Notes under the pieces: generated by a model | Database searches by the model: none | What the model saw: only the letters and a program-made list of their open reading frames with translations | Told to the model about the DNA's origin: nothing | Translations under genes and position numbers: made by a program | Part shown: positions 34,072 to 42,841 of the stretch, piece by piece | Position numbering within the stretch: position 1 is the first letter of the stretch | How the letters are laid out: each line of letters begins with the position of its first letter | Origin: Xanthobacter dioxanivorans | Lineage (GTDB): Bacteria > Pseudomonadota > Alphaproteobacteria > Rhizobiales > Xanthobacteraceae | Direction: 5' to 3' | NCBI RefSeq assembly: GCF_016807805.1 | Contig: NZ_CP063362.1 | Location: 992,001-1,056,000 of the forward strand | Length of the DNA: 64,000 bases

Positions 34072-36486
34072 ATGAAATTCACCTTCTCCTGGCTCAAGGA
34101 CCACCTGGAGCCCACCGCCTCGTTCGATGAGATCGTCGAGCGCCTGTCCCTCATCGGCCTGGAGGTCGAGGGCGTCGAGGACAAGGCCAAGCAGCTGGCC
34201 CCCTTCGTGGTGGGCGAGGTGCTGACCGCCGAGAAGCACCCGAATGCCGACAAGCTCAAGGTCTGCACCGTCTCCATCGGGAAAGGCGCCCCCATCCAGG
34301 TGGTCTGCGGCGCCCCCAACGCCCGCGCCGGGCTGAAGACCGTCTTCGCGGCCCCGGGCACGGTCATTCCCGCCACCGGCACGGAACTGAAGATCGGCAA
34401 GATCCGCGACGTGGAAAGCCGCGGCATGCTCTGCTCGGCCCGCGAGATGGGCCTGTCGGAGGAGCATGAGGGCATCATCGAGCTTCCGGCCGACGCCCCG
34501 GTGGGCGCGCCGTTCGCGCAGGTGCTGGGGCTCGACGATCCGGTGATCGAGATCGCCGTCACCCCCAACCGCGCCGACTGCCTCGGCGTCGCCGGCGTCG
34601 CCCGCGACCTTGCCGCCGCCGGCCTCGGCGAGCTGATGGCGCCGCGGGTGAAGCCGGTGGAGGGCACCTTCCCCGCCCCGCTGCGCGTGACCCTGGAATT
34701 CGGCGAGACCGCCCCGCTCTGCCCCGCCTTCGCGCTGCGCGTGGTGAAGGGGGTGAAGAACGGCCCCTCCCCCCAATGGATGCAGGACCGCCTGCGCGCC
34801 ATCGGCCTGCGCCCCATCAATGCGCTGGTGGACGTCACCAATTTCATGACGTTCGACCGCAACCGGCCGCTCCATGTCTTCGACCTCGCCAAGGTGAAGG
34901 GCGACCTCGTGGTACGCCGCGCCCGGCCGGGCGAGACGCTGCTGGCGCTGGACGGCAAGACCTACACCCTCGACGAGAGCATGTGCGTGATCGCCGACGA
35001 CACCGGCGTCGAGAGCCTCGCCGGCATCATGGGCGGGGAAGCGTCCGGCTGCGACGAGACCACCACCGACGTGGTGATCGAATCCGCCCTGTGGGATGCC
35101 ATCACCATCGCCCAGACCGGGCGCAGGCTCTCAGTCAATTCGGATGCCCGCTTCCGCTTCGAGCGCGGCGTCGACCCGGCCTTCACCGTCCCCGGCCTCG
35201 ACCTCGCCAGCCACCTCATCATGGAGCTGTGCGGCGGCGAGCCGTCCGAGCTGGTGCTGGCCGGCGCAATCCCGGACACCACCCGCACCATTGCCTTTCC
35301 CCTCTCCGAGGTGAAGCGCCTGTCCGGCCTCGACGCCACCGAGGCGGAAATCCGCGAGGTGCTGGAAAATCTCGGCTTCTCCCTCTCCGGCGCGGCGCCG
35401 GTGATTGAGGTGGTGCCGCCCTCCTGGCGCGGCGACATCGAGGGCAAGGCGGACCTGGTGGAAGAGGTGGTGCGCATCCTCGGCCTGGAGCGCGTGCCCT
35501 CAACCGAGCTGCCCCGCGGCGAAGACGCGCGCAAGGCGGTGCTGACGCCCCTCCAGCTGCGCAGCCGCAAGGCCCGCCGCGCCCTCGCCGCCCGCGGCAT
35601 GGTGGAGGCCGTCACCTGGTCCTTCGTCTCGCAGGCGGCCGCGAAGCTGTTCGGCGGCGGCGCGCCCGAGCTGGCGTTGTCCAACCCCATCGCCTCCGAC
35701 CTGTCCGACATGCGGCCGAGCCTGCTGCCCGGCCTCATCCGTTCGGCGGGGGCCAATGCCGACCGCGGCTTCGCCGACGTGGCACTGTTCGAGGTGGGAC
35801 AGGTGTTCGCCGGCGACACGCCGAACGACCAGCGGCAGGCCGCCTCCGGCATCCGCCGCGGCACGGCCAAGCCCTCGGGCGCCGGCCGGCACTGGTCCGG
35901 CAACGCGGCGGCCGTGGACGTGTTCGACGCCAAGGCGGACGCCTACGCGGCCCTGTCCGCCTGCGGCGCGCCGGTGTCCAACCTCCAGGTCACCACCGAT
36001 GCGCCGGGCTGGTACCACCCCGGCCGCTCCGGCACCCTGCGCCTCGGCTCCAATGCCATGGCGCATTTCGGCGAGATCCACCCGGCCGTGCTGGAGGCGC
36101 TCGATGTCGCCGGCCCGTTGGTGGGGTTCGAGATCGTGCTCGACAAGATCCCCGAGCCCAAGGCCAAGGCGACGCGGGTAAAGCCGAATCTTGAGCTGTC
36201 CGCGTTCCAGGCGGTGAAGCGCGACTTCGCCTTCCTGGTCGGCCGGGATGTGGCCGCCGCCGACATCCTGAAGGCGGCGCAGGGCGCCGACCGGAAGCTG
36301 GTCACCGGCGTCGGCGTGTTCGACATCTACGAGGGCAAGGGCATCGACCCCGACAAGAAGTCGGTGGCGGTGGAGGTCACCCTCCAGCCGCGCGAGCGCA
36401 CCTTGACCGACAAGGAGATCGAGGACGTGGCCGGCCGCATCGTCGCGGAAGTGGCGAAAAAGACCGGCGCGACGCTGCGGGCCTGA
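34072..36486 (+). CDS. pheT: Phenylalanine-tRNA ligase beta subunit
   Basis: 804-aa beta subunit. In order: [21 protein letters not shown] start, an EMAP/OB tRNA-binding domain (about 40-150, [28 protein letters not shown]), B3/B4 editing domain ([15 protein letters not shown] stretch, [18 protein letters not shown]), B5 domain, catalytic-like core ([20 protein letters not shown]), and C-terminal anticodon-binding FDX-ACB domain ([18 protein letters not shown] to the end). Typical length. Forms the operon pheST and ends just before a perfect palindrome. Confidence 0.98.
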   Translation: MKFTFSWLKDHLEPTASFDEIVERLSLIGLEVEGVEDKAKQLAPFVVGEVLTAEKHPNADKLKVCTVSIGKGAPIQVVCGAPNARAGLKTVFAAPGTVIPATGTELKIGKIRDVESRGMLCSAREMGLSEEHEGIIELPADAPVGAPFAQVLGLDDPVIEIAVTPNRADCLGVAGVARDLAAAGLGELMAPRVKPVEGTFPAPLRVTLEFGETAPLCPAFALRVVKGVKNGPSPQWMQDRLRAIGLRPINALVDVTNFMTFDRNRPLHVFDLAKVKGDLVVRRARPGETLLALDGKTYTLDESMCVIADDTGVESLAGIMGGEASGCDETTTDVVIESALWDAITIAQTGRRLSVNSDARFRFERGVDPAFTVPGLDLASHLIMELCGGEPSELVLAGAIPDTTRTIAFPLSEVKRLSGLDATEAEIREVLENLGFSLSGAAPVIEVVPPSWRGDIEGKADLVEEVVRILGLERVPSTELPRGEDARKAVLTPLQLRSRKARRALAARGMVEAVTWSFVSQAAAKLFGGGAPELALSNPIASDLSDMRPSLLPGLIRSAGANADRGFADVALFEVGQVFAGDTPNDQRQAASGIRRGTAKPSGAGRHWSGNAAAVDVFDAKADAYAALSACGAPVSNLQVTTDAPGWYHPGRSGTLRLGSNAMAHFGEIHPAVLEALDVAGPLVGFEIVLDKIPEPKAKATRVKPNLELSAFQAVKRDFAFLVGRDVAAADILKAAQGADRKLVTGVGVFDIYEGKGIDPDKKSVAVEVTLQPRERTLTDKEIEDVAGRIVAEVAKKTGATLRA

Positions 36487-36498
36487 GCCGCGCCAGAC

Positions 36499-36539
36499 GC
36501 CTTCGTCATGGCCGGGCGTGTCCCGGCCATGACGAAGGC
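36499..36539. repeat. Perfect intergenic palindrome after pheT (probable terminator)
   Basis: An 18-bp perfect stem (36499-36516 with 36522-36539), core CGTCATGGCCGGG, with a CGTGT loop. The sequence resembles a palindromic unit common between genes in Rhizobiales genomes (recalled). No T-run follows, so termination is possible but not certain. Confidence 0.7.
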
Positions 36540-36568
36540 CGAAGAAAAACGCGGCCACTGAAGGTCGA
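36537..36568. repeat. 32-bp dispersed intergenic repeat, copy 1
   Basis: GGCCGAAGAAAAACGCGG, one variable base, then CACTGAAGGTCGA. It matches 52375-52406 at 31 of 32 positions. Both copies lie just past the 3' end of a plus-strand gene. Confidence 0.75.
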
Positions 36569-36574
36569 TCGCCC

Positions 36575-36730
36575 CTAGAGGCGTCCTGTCAGCGCCAGCA
36601 CGATCACGACGATCAGCAGCACCCCGACGATGCCGCCCGGCCCGTAGCCCCAGCCCGAGCTGTAGCCCCAGTTAGGCAGGGCACCGACCAGCAGCAGCAC
36701 GAGAACGATGATGAGGATGGTGGACAACAC
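36575..36730 (-). CDS. DUF3309 small membrane protein
   Basis: 51-aa protein starting at a GTG with GGGAGG seven bases upstream. It reads MLSTILIIVLVLLLVGALPN, then WGYSSGWGYGPGG and a second hydrophobic stretch ending ALTGRL. This is the DUF3309 pattern: two hydrophobic stretches flanking a Trp/Tyr/Gly turn. Function is unknown; members are widespread in alphaproteobacteria. Confidence 0.85.
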   Translation of the reverse strand: MLSTILIIVLVLLLVGALPNWGYSSGWGYGPGGIVGVLLIVVIVLALTGRL

Positions 36731-36905
36731 GGGGCAGCCTCCCTTCGGCGCACGCGTTGGCACCGCCGGCCGCGCGAGCGAACCGGCCCGGACACGCGGG
36801 CGGTTGGTTTGAACGAGGGCCGGACCCGCCGGCCTCTCGATTCTGAAAACGCCCATGCCGCGTCCAAGTTCCGCCGCTGATGCTCCTGGGCGCCCGCGGC
36901 GTGGC

Positions 36906-38780
36906 TCAGAGCGGTGCGGTGGCCGCCTGGAGCCAGTCCCGCACGTCCGCGTCGAGCTCCGGGGCGAGTGCCTCGGCGACCCGTTGGTGATAGGCGTCCA
37001 CCTGTGCCCGTTCGGCTGCATCCAGCAGCGCCAGATCGATGAGCCGCCGGTCGTAGGGCACGAGGGTCAGAGTGGAGAAGCCGAGGCAGGGCTTCTGCGC
37101 CCCCTCCACCGCGCGCCGTTCCACCAGGATCAGGTTCTCGATGCGGATGCCGTAGGCACCGGTGCGGTAATAGCCGGGCTCGTTGGAAAGGATCATGCCC
37201 TCGGCCAGCGCCACGTGGCCGAGCTGGGAGATGCGCGCCGGCCCCTCGTGCACGGAGAGCCCCGCCCCCACGCCGTGGCCGGTGCCGTGGTCGAAATCGA
37301 GCCCCGCCGCCCACAGATATTGCCGCGCCAGCGGATCGAGCTGCGCCCCGTTGATGCCCTCGGGAAACACCGCCCGGCTAAGCGCCAGATGGCCCTTCAG
37401 CACCAGCGTGTAGTGCCGGCGCATCTCCTCGGTGGGCCGCCCCACCGCGAGGGTTCGGGTGATGTCGGTGGTGCCGTCCGGATACTGGGCACCGGAATCC
37501 AGCAGGAACAGCTCGCCGGGATGGATCGCCCGGTTGGTGGTGCGGGTGACGCGGTAATGCACGATGGCGCCGTTCTCCCCCGCCCCGGCGATGGTGGGGA
37601 AGGACACGTCGCTGAGCTGGCCCGTGCCGCGACGGAACGTCTCCAGGGCCTCGACCGCGTCGATCTCGGTGAGCCGGCCGGTGGGCGCCTCGGCATCGAA
37701 CCAGGCGAGGAAGCGCGCCAGCGCCACTCCGTCACGCACGTGGGCCGCGCGCATGCCGGCGATCTCCGCCGGGTTCTTCTGCGCCTTCAGGAGGGCGATG
37801 GGGTCGGCCCCCTTGTCCACCACGCCGCCCGCCGCCTCGATCAGGCCGGCGAGCCGCACCGGCGCCGTCGCCTGGTCCACCCGCACCCTCCGCCCGAGCT
37901 CGTTCCGCCCGAGCTCGTTCCCCTTGGCGAAGGCGGCGAGCACGCGGTCGAGGTCCGAGACGCCGTGCAGGCGCGCATGCCCGGCCAGCGCCGCCCGTAC
38001 CGCATGGGACAGCTTCATGGATTCCACGAACAGGTCCGGCAGCCCTTCCGCCGGCACGATGCACCAGGCGAGCGGCAACGGCGTGTGGGCCACGTCGGCC
38101 CCGCGCATGTTGAACAGCCAGGCGGCGCCATGGGGATCGGAGATCAGCGCTCCGTCGAGCTTTTCCGCCACGAGCTTCTCCTGCACCCGGCGAAGCTTGG
38201 CGGCGGTGTCCTCCCCCGCCACCGACAGGTCGAGCAGGCGGATGGGCGCCTGGGGCGCCGCCGGCCGGTCCGGCCAGACGGCGGCGACCGGGTCGGCCTC
38301 CAGCGGCGCCAGGATCCCGCCTGCCGCCGCCACCGCCTTCGCCAGCCGGTCACGCCCGTCGAGGGTGGTGCGCCAGGGATCGTAGCCCAGCCGGGCACCG
38401 CGGGGCAGGTGCTCCTCGATCCACCTGTCCGGCCGCTCCTGGGCGAGGGGAACCACGGTGAAGGCGCTCTCGTCCACCTGGGCGGGGGCCTGCAGGGTAT
38501 AGCGCCCGTCCACGAACAGGGCGGCCTCGGTGGGCAGGATCACCACCGTGCCGGCGGAGCCGGTGAAGCCGGTGAGAAAGGCGAGGCGCTCCTCGCAGGC
38601 GGGGACATATTCGTTCTGGTGCGCGTCGGCCCGCGGCACCACATAGCCGTCGAAGCCCTGCCGGGCGAGCTCCGAGCGCAGCGCCGCGAGGCGGCCGGGG
38701 CCGGCCGAGCGATCAGCGAGATCGTCGAAGGTCTGGAACACGGCCTTGAAGGCCCCGGGGCTCTTGTGATGAACGGTCAT
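36906..38780 (-). CDS. Aminopeptidase P family protein (Xaa-Pro peptidase)
   Basis: 624-aa M24 metallopeptidase of the three-domain aminopeptidase P type: two creatinase-like N-terminal domains (RLAALRSELARQGFDGYVVPRADAHQNEYV, FLTGFTGSAGTVVIL), then the catalytic pita-bread domain. Metal ligands are visible in FLLDSGAQYPDGTTDITRT (two Asp), HGTGHGVGAGLSVHEGP (His) and LSNEPGYYRTGAYGIRIENL plus LTLVPYDRRLID (Glu residues). Cleaves N-terminal Xaa-Pro bonds in the cytoplasm. A 15-bp duplication at 37891 doubles NELGR in the second domain, apparently tolerated. Confidence 0.95.
   Translation of the reverse strand: MTVHHKSPGAFKAVFQTFDDLADRSAGPGRLAALRSELARQGFDGYVVPRADAHQNEYVPACEERLAFLTGFTGSAGTVVILPTEAALFVDGRYTLQAPAQVDESAFTVVPLAQERPDRWIEEHLPRGARLGYDPWRTTLDGRDRLAKAVAAAGGILAPLEADPVAAVWPDRPAAPQAPIRLLDLSVAGEDTAAKLRRVQEKLVAEKLDGALISDPHGAAWLFNMRGADVAHTPLPLAWCIVPAEGLPDLFVESMKLSHAVRAALAGHARLHGVSDLDRVLAAFAKGNELGRNELGRRVRVDQATAPVRLAGLIEAAGGVVDKGADPIALLKAQKNPAEIAGMRAAHVRDGVALARFLAWFDAEAPTGRLTEIDAVEALETFRRGTGQLSDVSFPTIAGAGENGAIVHYRVTRTTNRAIHPGELFLLDSGAQYPDGTTDITRTLAVGRPTEEMRRHYTLVLKGHLALSRAVFPEGINGAQLDPLARQYLWAAGLDFDHGTGHGVGAGLSVHEGPARISQLGHVALAEGMILSNEPGYYRTGAYGIRIENLILVERRAVEGAQKPCLGFSTLTLVPYDRRLIDLALLDAAERAQVDAYHQRVAEALAPELDADVRDWLQAATAPL
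37891..37920. repeat. 15-bp perfect tandem duplication inside the peptidase gene
   Basis: CGCCCGAGCTCGTTC occurs twice in direct succession and keeps the frame, giving NELGRNELGR in the protein. Confidence 0.95.
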
Positions 38781-38921
38781 GGATGGCGCCGCTGTGCGGG
38801 AGAGGACATGGCCGCGACCTTATGAGCCCGGGGGCGGGCCCGCAACGCGGTGGGTATCTCTGCGGCCACACGGAAACGCCCTTGATGGGATCGGGGCCCT
38901 GCGATTATGGTCTGCGCCGGT

Positions 38922-38996
38922 GCGGGCGTAGTTCAGTGGTAGAACGACAGCTTCCCAAGCTGTATGTCGTGGGTTCGATTCCCATCGCCCGCTCCA
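38922..38996 (+). tRNA. tRNA-Gly (CCC)
   Basis: Cloverleaf is complete: acceptor GCGGGCG pairs with CGCCCGC, D-arm GTTC...GAAC, anticodon arm ACAGC-TTCCCAA-GCTGT with anticodon CCC, T-arm GTGGG-TTCGATT-CCCAT (with a G-T wobble), discriminator T and an encoded CCA. Confidence 0.97.
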
Positions 38997-39333
38997 GTTT
39001 CGCGAGCTGTGACAAGAGCTTGCCAACCTACGATGCTCCTCGTCTTCGTTAACGATGCGTCCTGCGAGCCTTGCGCAGCTCAGCTCCCTCGTGGCTTTTG
39101 CCGAGCGCTTCCTCGCACGTGGCGAAGGTCGTTGACGCCTGCGACTAGCCGGCTGAGGAGCCGATTGCATCCAGATCGGCACCTGCGTCATCCGCCGCGC
39201 CATATCACGGCGCCGAACAAGCCGGCTTGCCAGGCTGGAAGGGCGAAGAGAACGCATGTCCCCAACCCAGCCCGGAGAGGGTTGGGCATAAGCAGGCAGA
39301 GCAAGGGGAAACCAAATGATTTTCCCGGCGATT
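38997..39333. other. Spacer between two tRNA genes
   Basis: About 340 bases with no supported gene. It contains a hairpin-like CCCAACC...GGTTGGG near 39260 but no T-run. No integrase or attachment-site duplication is visible beside either tRNA. Confidence 0.5.
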
Positions 39334-39409
39334 GGCGCTCCCAAGGGGAATCGAACCCCTGTTTTCGCCGTGAGAGGGCGACGTCCTAGACCGCTAGACG
39401 ATGGGAGCA
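39334..39409 (-). tRNA. tRNA-Glu (CTC)
   Basis: Reading the minus strand from 39409: acceptor GCTCCCA pairs with TGGGAGC, anticodon loop CTCTCAC gives anticodon CTC, T-arm AGGGG-TTCGATT-CCCCT, discriminator G and encoded CCA. All arms pair. Confidence 0.97.
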
Positions 39410-39452
39410 TCTCGCGGAGAGGCGGCCTCTATATCGGTGAATGCGGGGGACT

Positions 39453-40130
39453 TCAAGCCTCGTTCACGAGCGGACGATGACCAAAGATGGCGCTGCCGAC
39501 GCGCACGTGAGTCGCGCCCTGCCGGATCGCCGCCGAAAAATCCGCGCTCATCCCCATGGAAAGGCCGCAGATCCCGTTGCGCGCCGCGATCTTCGCCAGG
39601 AGCGCGAAATGCGGGTCGGGCACGTCCTGCGCCGGCGGAATGCACATCAGGCCGGAAATTTCGAGCCGGTGACGCTCCCGGCACTCGGCGAGGAAGGCGT
39701 CCGCGGCCTCCGGCAACACCCCTGCCTTCTGCGGCTCCGCCCCCGTGTTCACCTGCACGAACAGGCGCGGCCGGCGGCCGGAGCGCGCGATCTCCTCCGC
39801 CAGGGCCGCGGCGATCTTCGGCCGGTCCACCGTGTGGATCGCGTCGAACAGCGCCACCGCCTCGCGCACCTTGTTGGACTGCAGCGGGCCGATGAGGTGC
39901 AATTCCACCGGCGGATGCGCCGCCCGCAGGGCCGGCCATTTGTCGCGGGTCTCCTGCACGCGGTTCTCGCCGAACACCGTTTGCCCCGCGTCGATCACCG
40001 GAGCGATGTCGGCGGCCGGAAAGGTCTTCGACACCGCAATGAGCGTGACGTCCGCGGGGTTGCGCCCGCAGGCGCGGCAGGCCTGCGCGATTTCGGCGCG
40101 CACCGCCTGAAGCCGTTCGATGCTGTCCAT
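39453..40130 (-). CDS. YggS/PLPBP family pyridoxal phosphate homeostasis protein
   Basis: 225-aa alanine-racemase-fold protein that binds PLP and buffers B6 vitamers. The PLP lysine is K35 in LIAVSKTFPAADI; other signatures are VFGENRVQE, HLIGPLQSNKVREAV, FVQVNTGAEPQKAGV, ISGLMCIPP, LSMGMSADFSAAIRQGATHVRVGSAIFG. Full length. A divergent diguanylate cyclase gene lies 170 bases away. Confidence 0.96.
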   Translation of the reverse strand: MDSIERLQAVRAEIAQACRACGRNPADVTLIAVSKTFPAADIAPVIDAGQTVFGENRVQETRDKWPALRAAHPPVELHLIGPLQSNKVREAVALFDAIHTVDRPKIAAALAEEIARSGRRPRLFVQVNTGAEPQKAGVLPEAADAFLAECRERHRLEISGLMCIPPAQDVPDPHFALLAKIAARNGICGLSMGMSADFSAAIRQGATHVRVGSAIFGHRPLVNEA

Positions 40131-40300
40131 GGGTCGACCCGAACTCCGCGATACCGAACAAGGCCTTGAAGGCCCGCGAAAGCATGATGCCCGTGCACAT
40201 GAACTGATCTCCCCAAGGGATCAAGAAGCGTTTAGTAGTTGGTCTGAAACCTGGTGGTTCGCCCCACCGAGCGTTGTTCCTCGGGGAGCAGGGCCGAGCG

Positions 40301-41932
40301 ATGGTCGAAGTGAGTGGCGCGGATTCGCCGGCCGGGGACCGCCCTCAGCGATCGAGCCTGCGTCGACGCATCCTCGTCCTCATCCTGCTCGTGGCTTTCC
40401 CGCTCTCCGCCGAGCGCATGCTCGCCCTCCTGTCCGACCGGCACGACCTCATCGTCGGCGTGGAGGACGACGTGCGCGATCTCGCCCGCCGCGCCACGCT
40501 GGCGCAGATGGAGGGGCTCACCCGGGCGCGCACCGTGCTCGACGTGGTCTCGCGGCAGGCGCCGGACCTGCTCAAGGAGCCGGCGGAGTGCGTACGCTAC
40601 GTCACCCGGCTGGCGGATGAGGTCGCCGGCATACAGGGGGTCTACGTCGCCGATCCCTCCGGCCAGGTGCGCTGCGCCCATCTCCCGCTCGCCATGGGGG
40701 TTAATCTCTTCGACCGCGCCTATTTCCAGGAGGCGCTGGCCGGAGACGACGTGGTCATGACCAACCTCACCGTGTCACGCGTCAGCGGCCGCAACTCCGT
40801 GTTCCTGCTGCGTGCCGAGCGCGGCGCCGACGGCCGGCCCAAGACGGTGACCGGGGTTTTGGTCGACCTGCAATGGCTGTCGCGGATCGCCGCCGGCAGC
40901 GCGGTGGAATCCGGCGCCGTGGTGGACGTGGTGGCGGACGGCGGCACGGTGCTGGTGCGCTATCCGGCGCAGGCGGACATCGTGGAGCACCATTTCCCCG
41001 ACCATCCGCTGACCCGCGCCATCCTCGCCGCCGACGAGGGCATCGTCACCGCGCCGGGCTATGACGGAAAGGAGCGGATCTTCGCCTTCAGCCGCTTCGA
41101 GGGGCTGGACCTGCGCGTGGTGGTGGGCATGGAGACCGCCAAGGTGCTCGCGCCCATCGACCGCAAGATCCTTGCCACCGCGGTGGCGCATTTCGTGGCG
41201 CTCGCCTGCTTCCTGCTTCTGGCCTGGGTGGCGGCCGAGCACCTGGTGATCGCGCCCATCACGCGCCTGGCGCGGGCGGTTGCGGCGGTCGGACGCGGCG
41301 AGGCCACCCGGGTGAAGGACGTGGGGGTGCGCGAGTTCACGCCGCTGGTGCAGGCCTTCGACGAAATGGCGCAGCGCCTGTCGCAGCGCAACAGCGAGTT
41401 GCGGACCATCAACGGACGGCTCGCCTCGCTGGCGCGCACCGACGGCCTCACCGGCCTCGCCAACCGCCGGACCTTCGACGTGCAATTCTCGCAGGACTGG
41501 GTGCGGGCGCGCGCCGACGCCACGCCGCTCACGCTGGTGATGCTGGACGTGGACCATTTCAAAGCGTTTAACGACACCTTCGGCCACGTGGCCGGCGACG
41601 AGGCCCTGCGGTCCGTCGCCCGCATGCTCTCGGCGGCCGCCGCCGGCACCTCGCATCTCGTCGCCCGCTACGGCGGGGAGGAGTTCATCGTCCTCATGTC
41701 CGGCGCACGGCTCGAAGCGGGGGTGGCCTTCGCCGACGACGCCCGCCGCCTGCTCGCCGAACTGGCCATCGCCCATCCCGGCGTGCCCCGGCGCCGGCTC
41801 ACCGCGAGCCTGGGCGTCGCCTCCACCGTGCCGACGCCGGAGGGCAGCCCGGACGCGTTGGTCGCCGCCGCCGATTCGGCACTGTACGAGGCCAAGCGGA
41901 CGGGGCGGGACCGGGTGGTCACCCAGGCCTGA
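40301..41932 (+). CDS. Membrane diguanylate cyclase with Cache-like sensor
   Basis: 543-aa c-di-GMP synthase. N-terminal helix (RILVLILLVAFPLSAERML), a long periplasmic sensor region of dCache type (about 50-270, FDRAYFQEALAGDDVVMTNLTVSR, DGRPKTVTGVLVDLQWL), second helix VAHFVALACFLLLAWVAAEH, a HAMP-like segment (PITRLARAVAAVGRGE), then the GGDEF domain. The active site is GGEEF in ARYGGEEFIVLMS, with the metal Asp in VMLDVDHFKAFNDTFGH. No RxxD inhibitory site is evident four residues before GGEEF. The ATG at 40301 is chosen; a TTG at 40274 extends it. c-di-GMP often controls surface polysaccharide made by loci such as the one at 3.9-17 kb. Confidence 0.94.
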   Translation: MVEVSGADSPAGDRPQRSSLRRRILVLILLVAFPLSAERMLALLSDRHDLIVGVEDDVRDLARRATLAQMEGLTRARTVLDVVSRQAPDLLKEPAECVRYVTRLADEVAGIQGVYVADPSGQVRCAHLPLAMGVNLFDRAYFQEALAGDDVVMTNLTVSRVSGRNSVFLLRAERGADGRPKTVTGVLVDLQWLSRIAAGSAVESGAVVDVVADGGTVLVRYPAQADIVEHHFPDHPLTRAILAADEGIVTAPGYDGKERIFAFSRFEGLDLRVVVGMETAKVLAPIDRKILATAVAHFVALACFLLLAWVAAEHLVIAPITRLARAVAAVGRGEATRVKDVGVREFTPLVQAFDEMAQRLSQRNSELRTINGRLASLARTDGLTGLANRRTFDVQFSQDWVRARADATPLTLVMLDVDHFKAFNDTFGHVAGDEALRSVARMLSAAAAGTSHLVARYGGEEFIVLMSGARLEAGVAFADDARRLLAELAIAHPGVPRRRLTASLGVASTVPTPEGSPDALVAAADSALYEAKRTGRDRVVTQA

Positions 41933-41960
41933 GGGCCGGGCCCCGCCGCGCGCAACGCGG

Positions 41961-42836
41961 TCAGGGCGCCGGAGCAAGCCTGCGGATACGCCGCAGGGCA
42001 AGCCCCGCATCGCCGATGCGGGCCACCGCCCCGGCGCGCGATTCGCGGGCCACCGCCATGTGGAAGGCGTTGGCGTGCAGCAGCGTCTCTTCCGTCTCGG
42101 CGATGGCCACATGGCCCGGCCAGAAGAAGAGGTCGCCCCGCCGCACCGGGCCGCCGAGAGGCACCTCCTCGCCCAGCGCCGCCTCCTGCATGTCGCTGTC
42201 GCGCGGGGCGGCGATGCCGGCCGCGGCGAGCGCCGACTGGACCAGCCCCGAACAGTCGATGCCAAGGCTGGAGCGACCGCCCCAGAGATAGGGCACGCCA
42301 AGGAAGCGCGCCGCGACCGCAACAAAATCGTTCTCGCGCGCGTCGATCGGGGCGAGATGGACCAAAGGCAGGAAGCCGTCCGGCGTCACCGCGAAGGCGC
42401 CGCGGACCTCCCGCACCGCCACCCGGCTGCCCATGACCAGGGCCTCGCGCGGCGGCAGCTTGATGTCCGGGCCGGGGAACACGAAGGTCCGCAGCGCCAC
42501 AACCTTGTGGGTGGGGGTCGCGGCGAGGGGGGCGAGGGCATCGCTGGGCAGGTAGCCCACATAGTGGTCGGCGTCGAGCTGGACCCAGGACCAGCCCTCG
42601 CCGTCGGTCTCGAACACCCGCGCCGTCTCGCCGAACAGCGCCTCGGTCTCGAGCGGGGCATCGCCGGCGCGACGGCGGCGCAGCGGCGCGGCCGGAACCG
42701 CGATGCGCCGGGCCTCCCCCGCCACGTAGCGCGGGGCGGAGACGATGCCTTCCAGTTCCGCAGCGGCCAGATCGGGCCGGGCCGGGGTGAGGCGGGGGTC
42801 GAGGCCGGTGGCGGCCGCGGAGGAGGAAACGGGCAT
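41961..42836 (-). CDS. NlpC/P60 family cell-wall endopeptidase with SH3-like domains
   Basis: 291-aa peptidase. An SH3b1-like region (about 35-160: YVAGEARRIAVPAAPLRR, LFGETARVFETDGEGWSWVQLDADHYVGYLP) precedes the NlpC/P60 domain. Catalytic residues are C195 in YLWGGRSSLGIDCSGLVQ, H242 in RRGDLFFWPGHVAIA and a third residue near 254-259 in LLHANAFHM. Such enzymes cut gamma-D-Glu-diamino acid bonds in peptidoglycan peptides. No signal peptide is seen, so it may act on imported muropeptides. It starts 5 nt after the M17 aminopeptidase stop, so the two peptidases form an operon. Confidence 0.93.
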   Translation of the reverse strand: MPVSSSAAATGLDPRLTPARPDLAAAELEGIVSAPRYVAGEARRIAVPAAPLRRRRAGDAPLETEALFGETARVFETDGEGWSWVQLDADHYVGYLPSDALAPLAATPTHKVVALRTFVFPGPDIKLPPREALVMGSRVAVREVRGAFAVTPDGFLPLVHLAPIDARENDFVAVAARFLGVPYLWGGRSSLGIDCSGLVQSALAAAGIAAPRDSDMQEAALGEEVPLGGPVRRGDLFFWPGHVAIAETEETLLHANAFHMAVARESRAGAVARIGDAGLALRRIRRLAPAP

Positions 42837-42841
42837 GGCGG

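Noticed and set aside
39001..39333. Possible integration site between tRNA-Gly and tRNA-Glu
   Set aside because: No direct repeat of a tRNA 3' end, integrase gene or composition shift was seen.
40205..40225. TGATCTCCCC-AAGGGATCA partial palindrome resembling an FNR box
   Set aside because: It lacks the TTGAT-N4-ATCAA spacing and is asymmetric.
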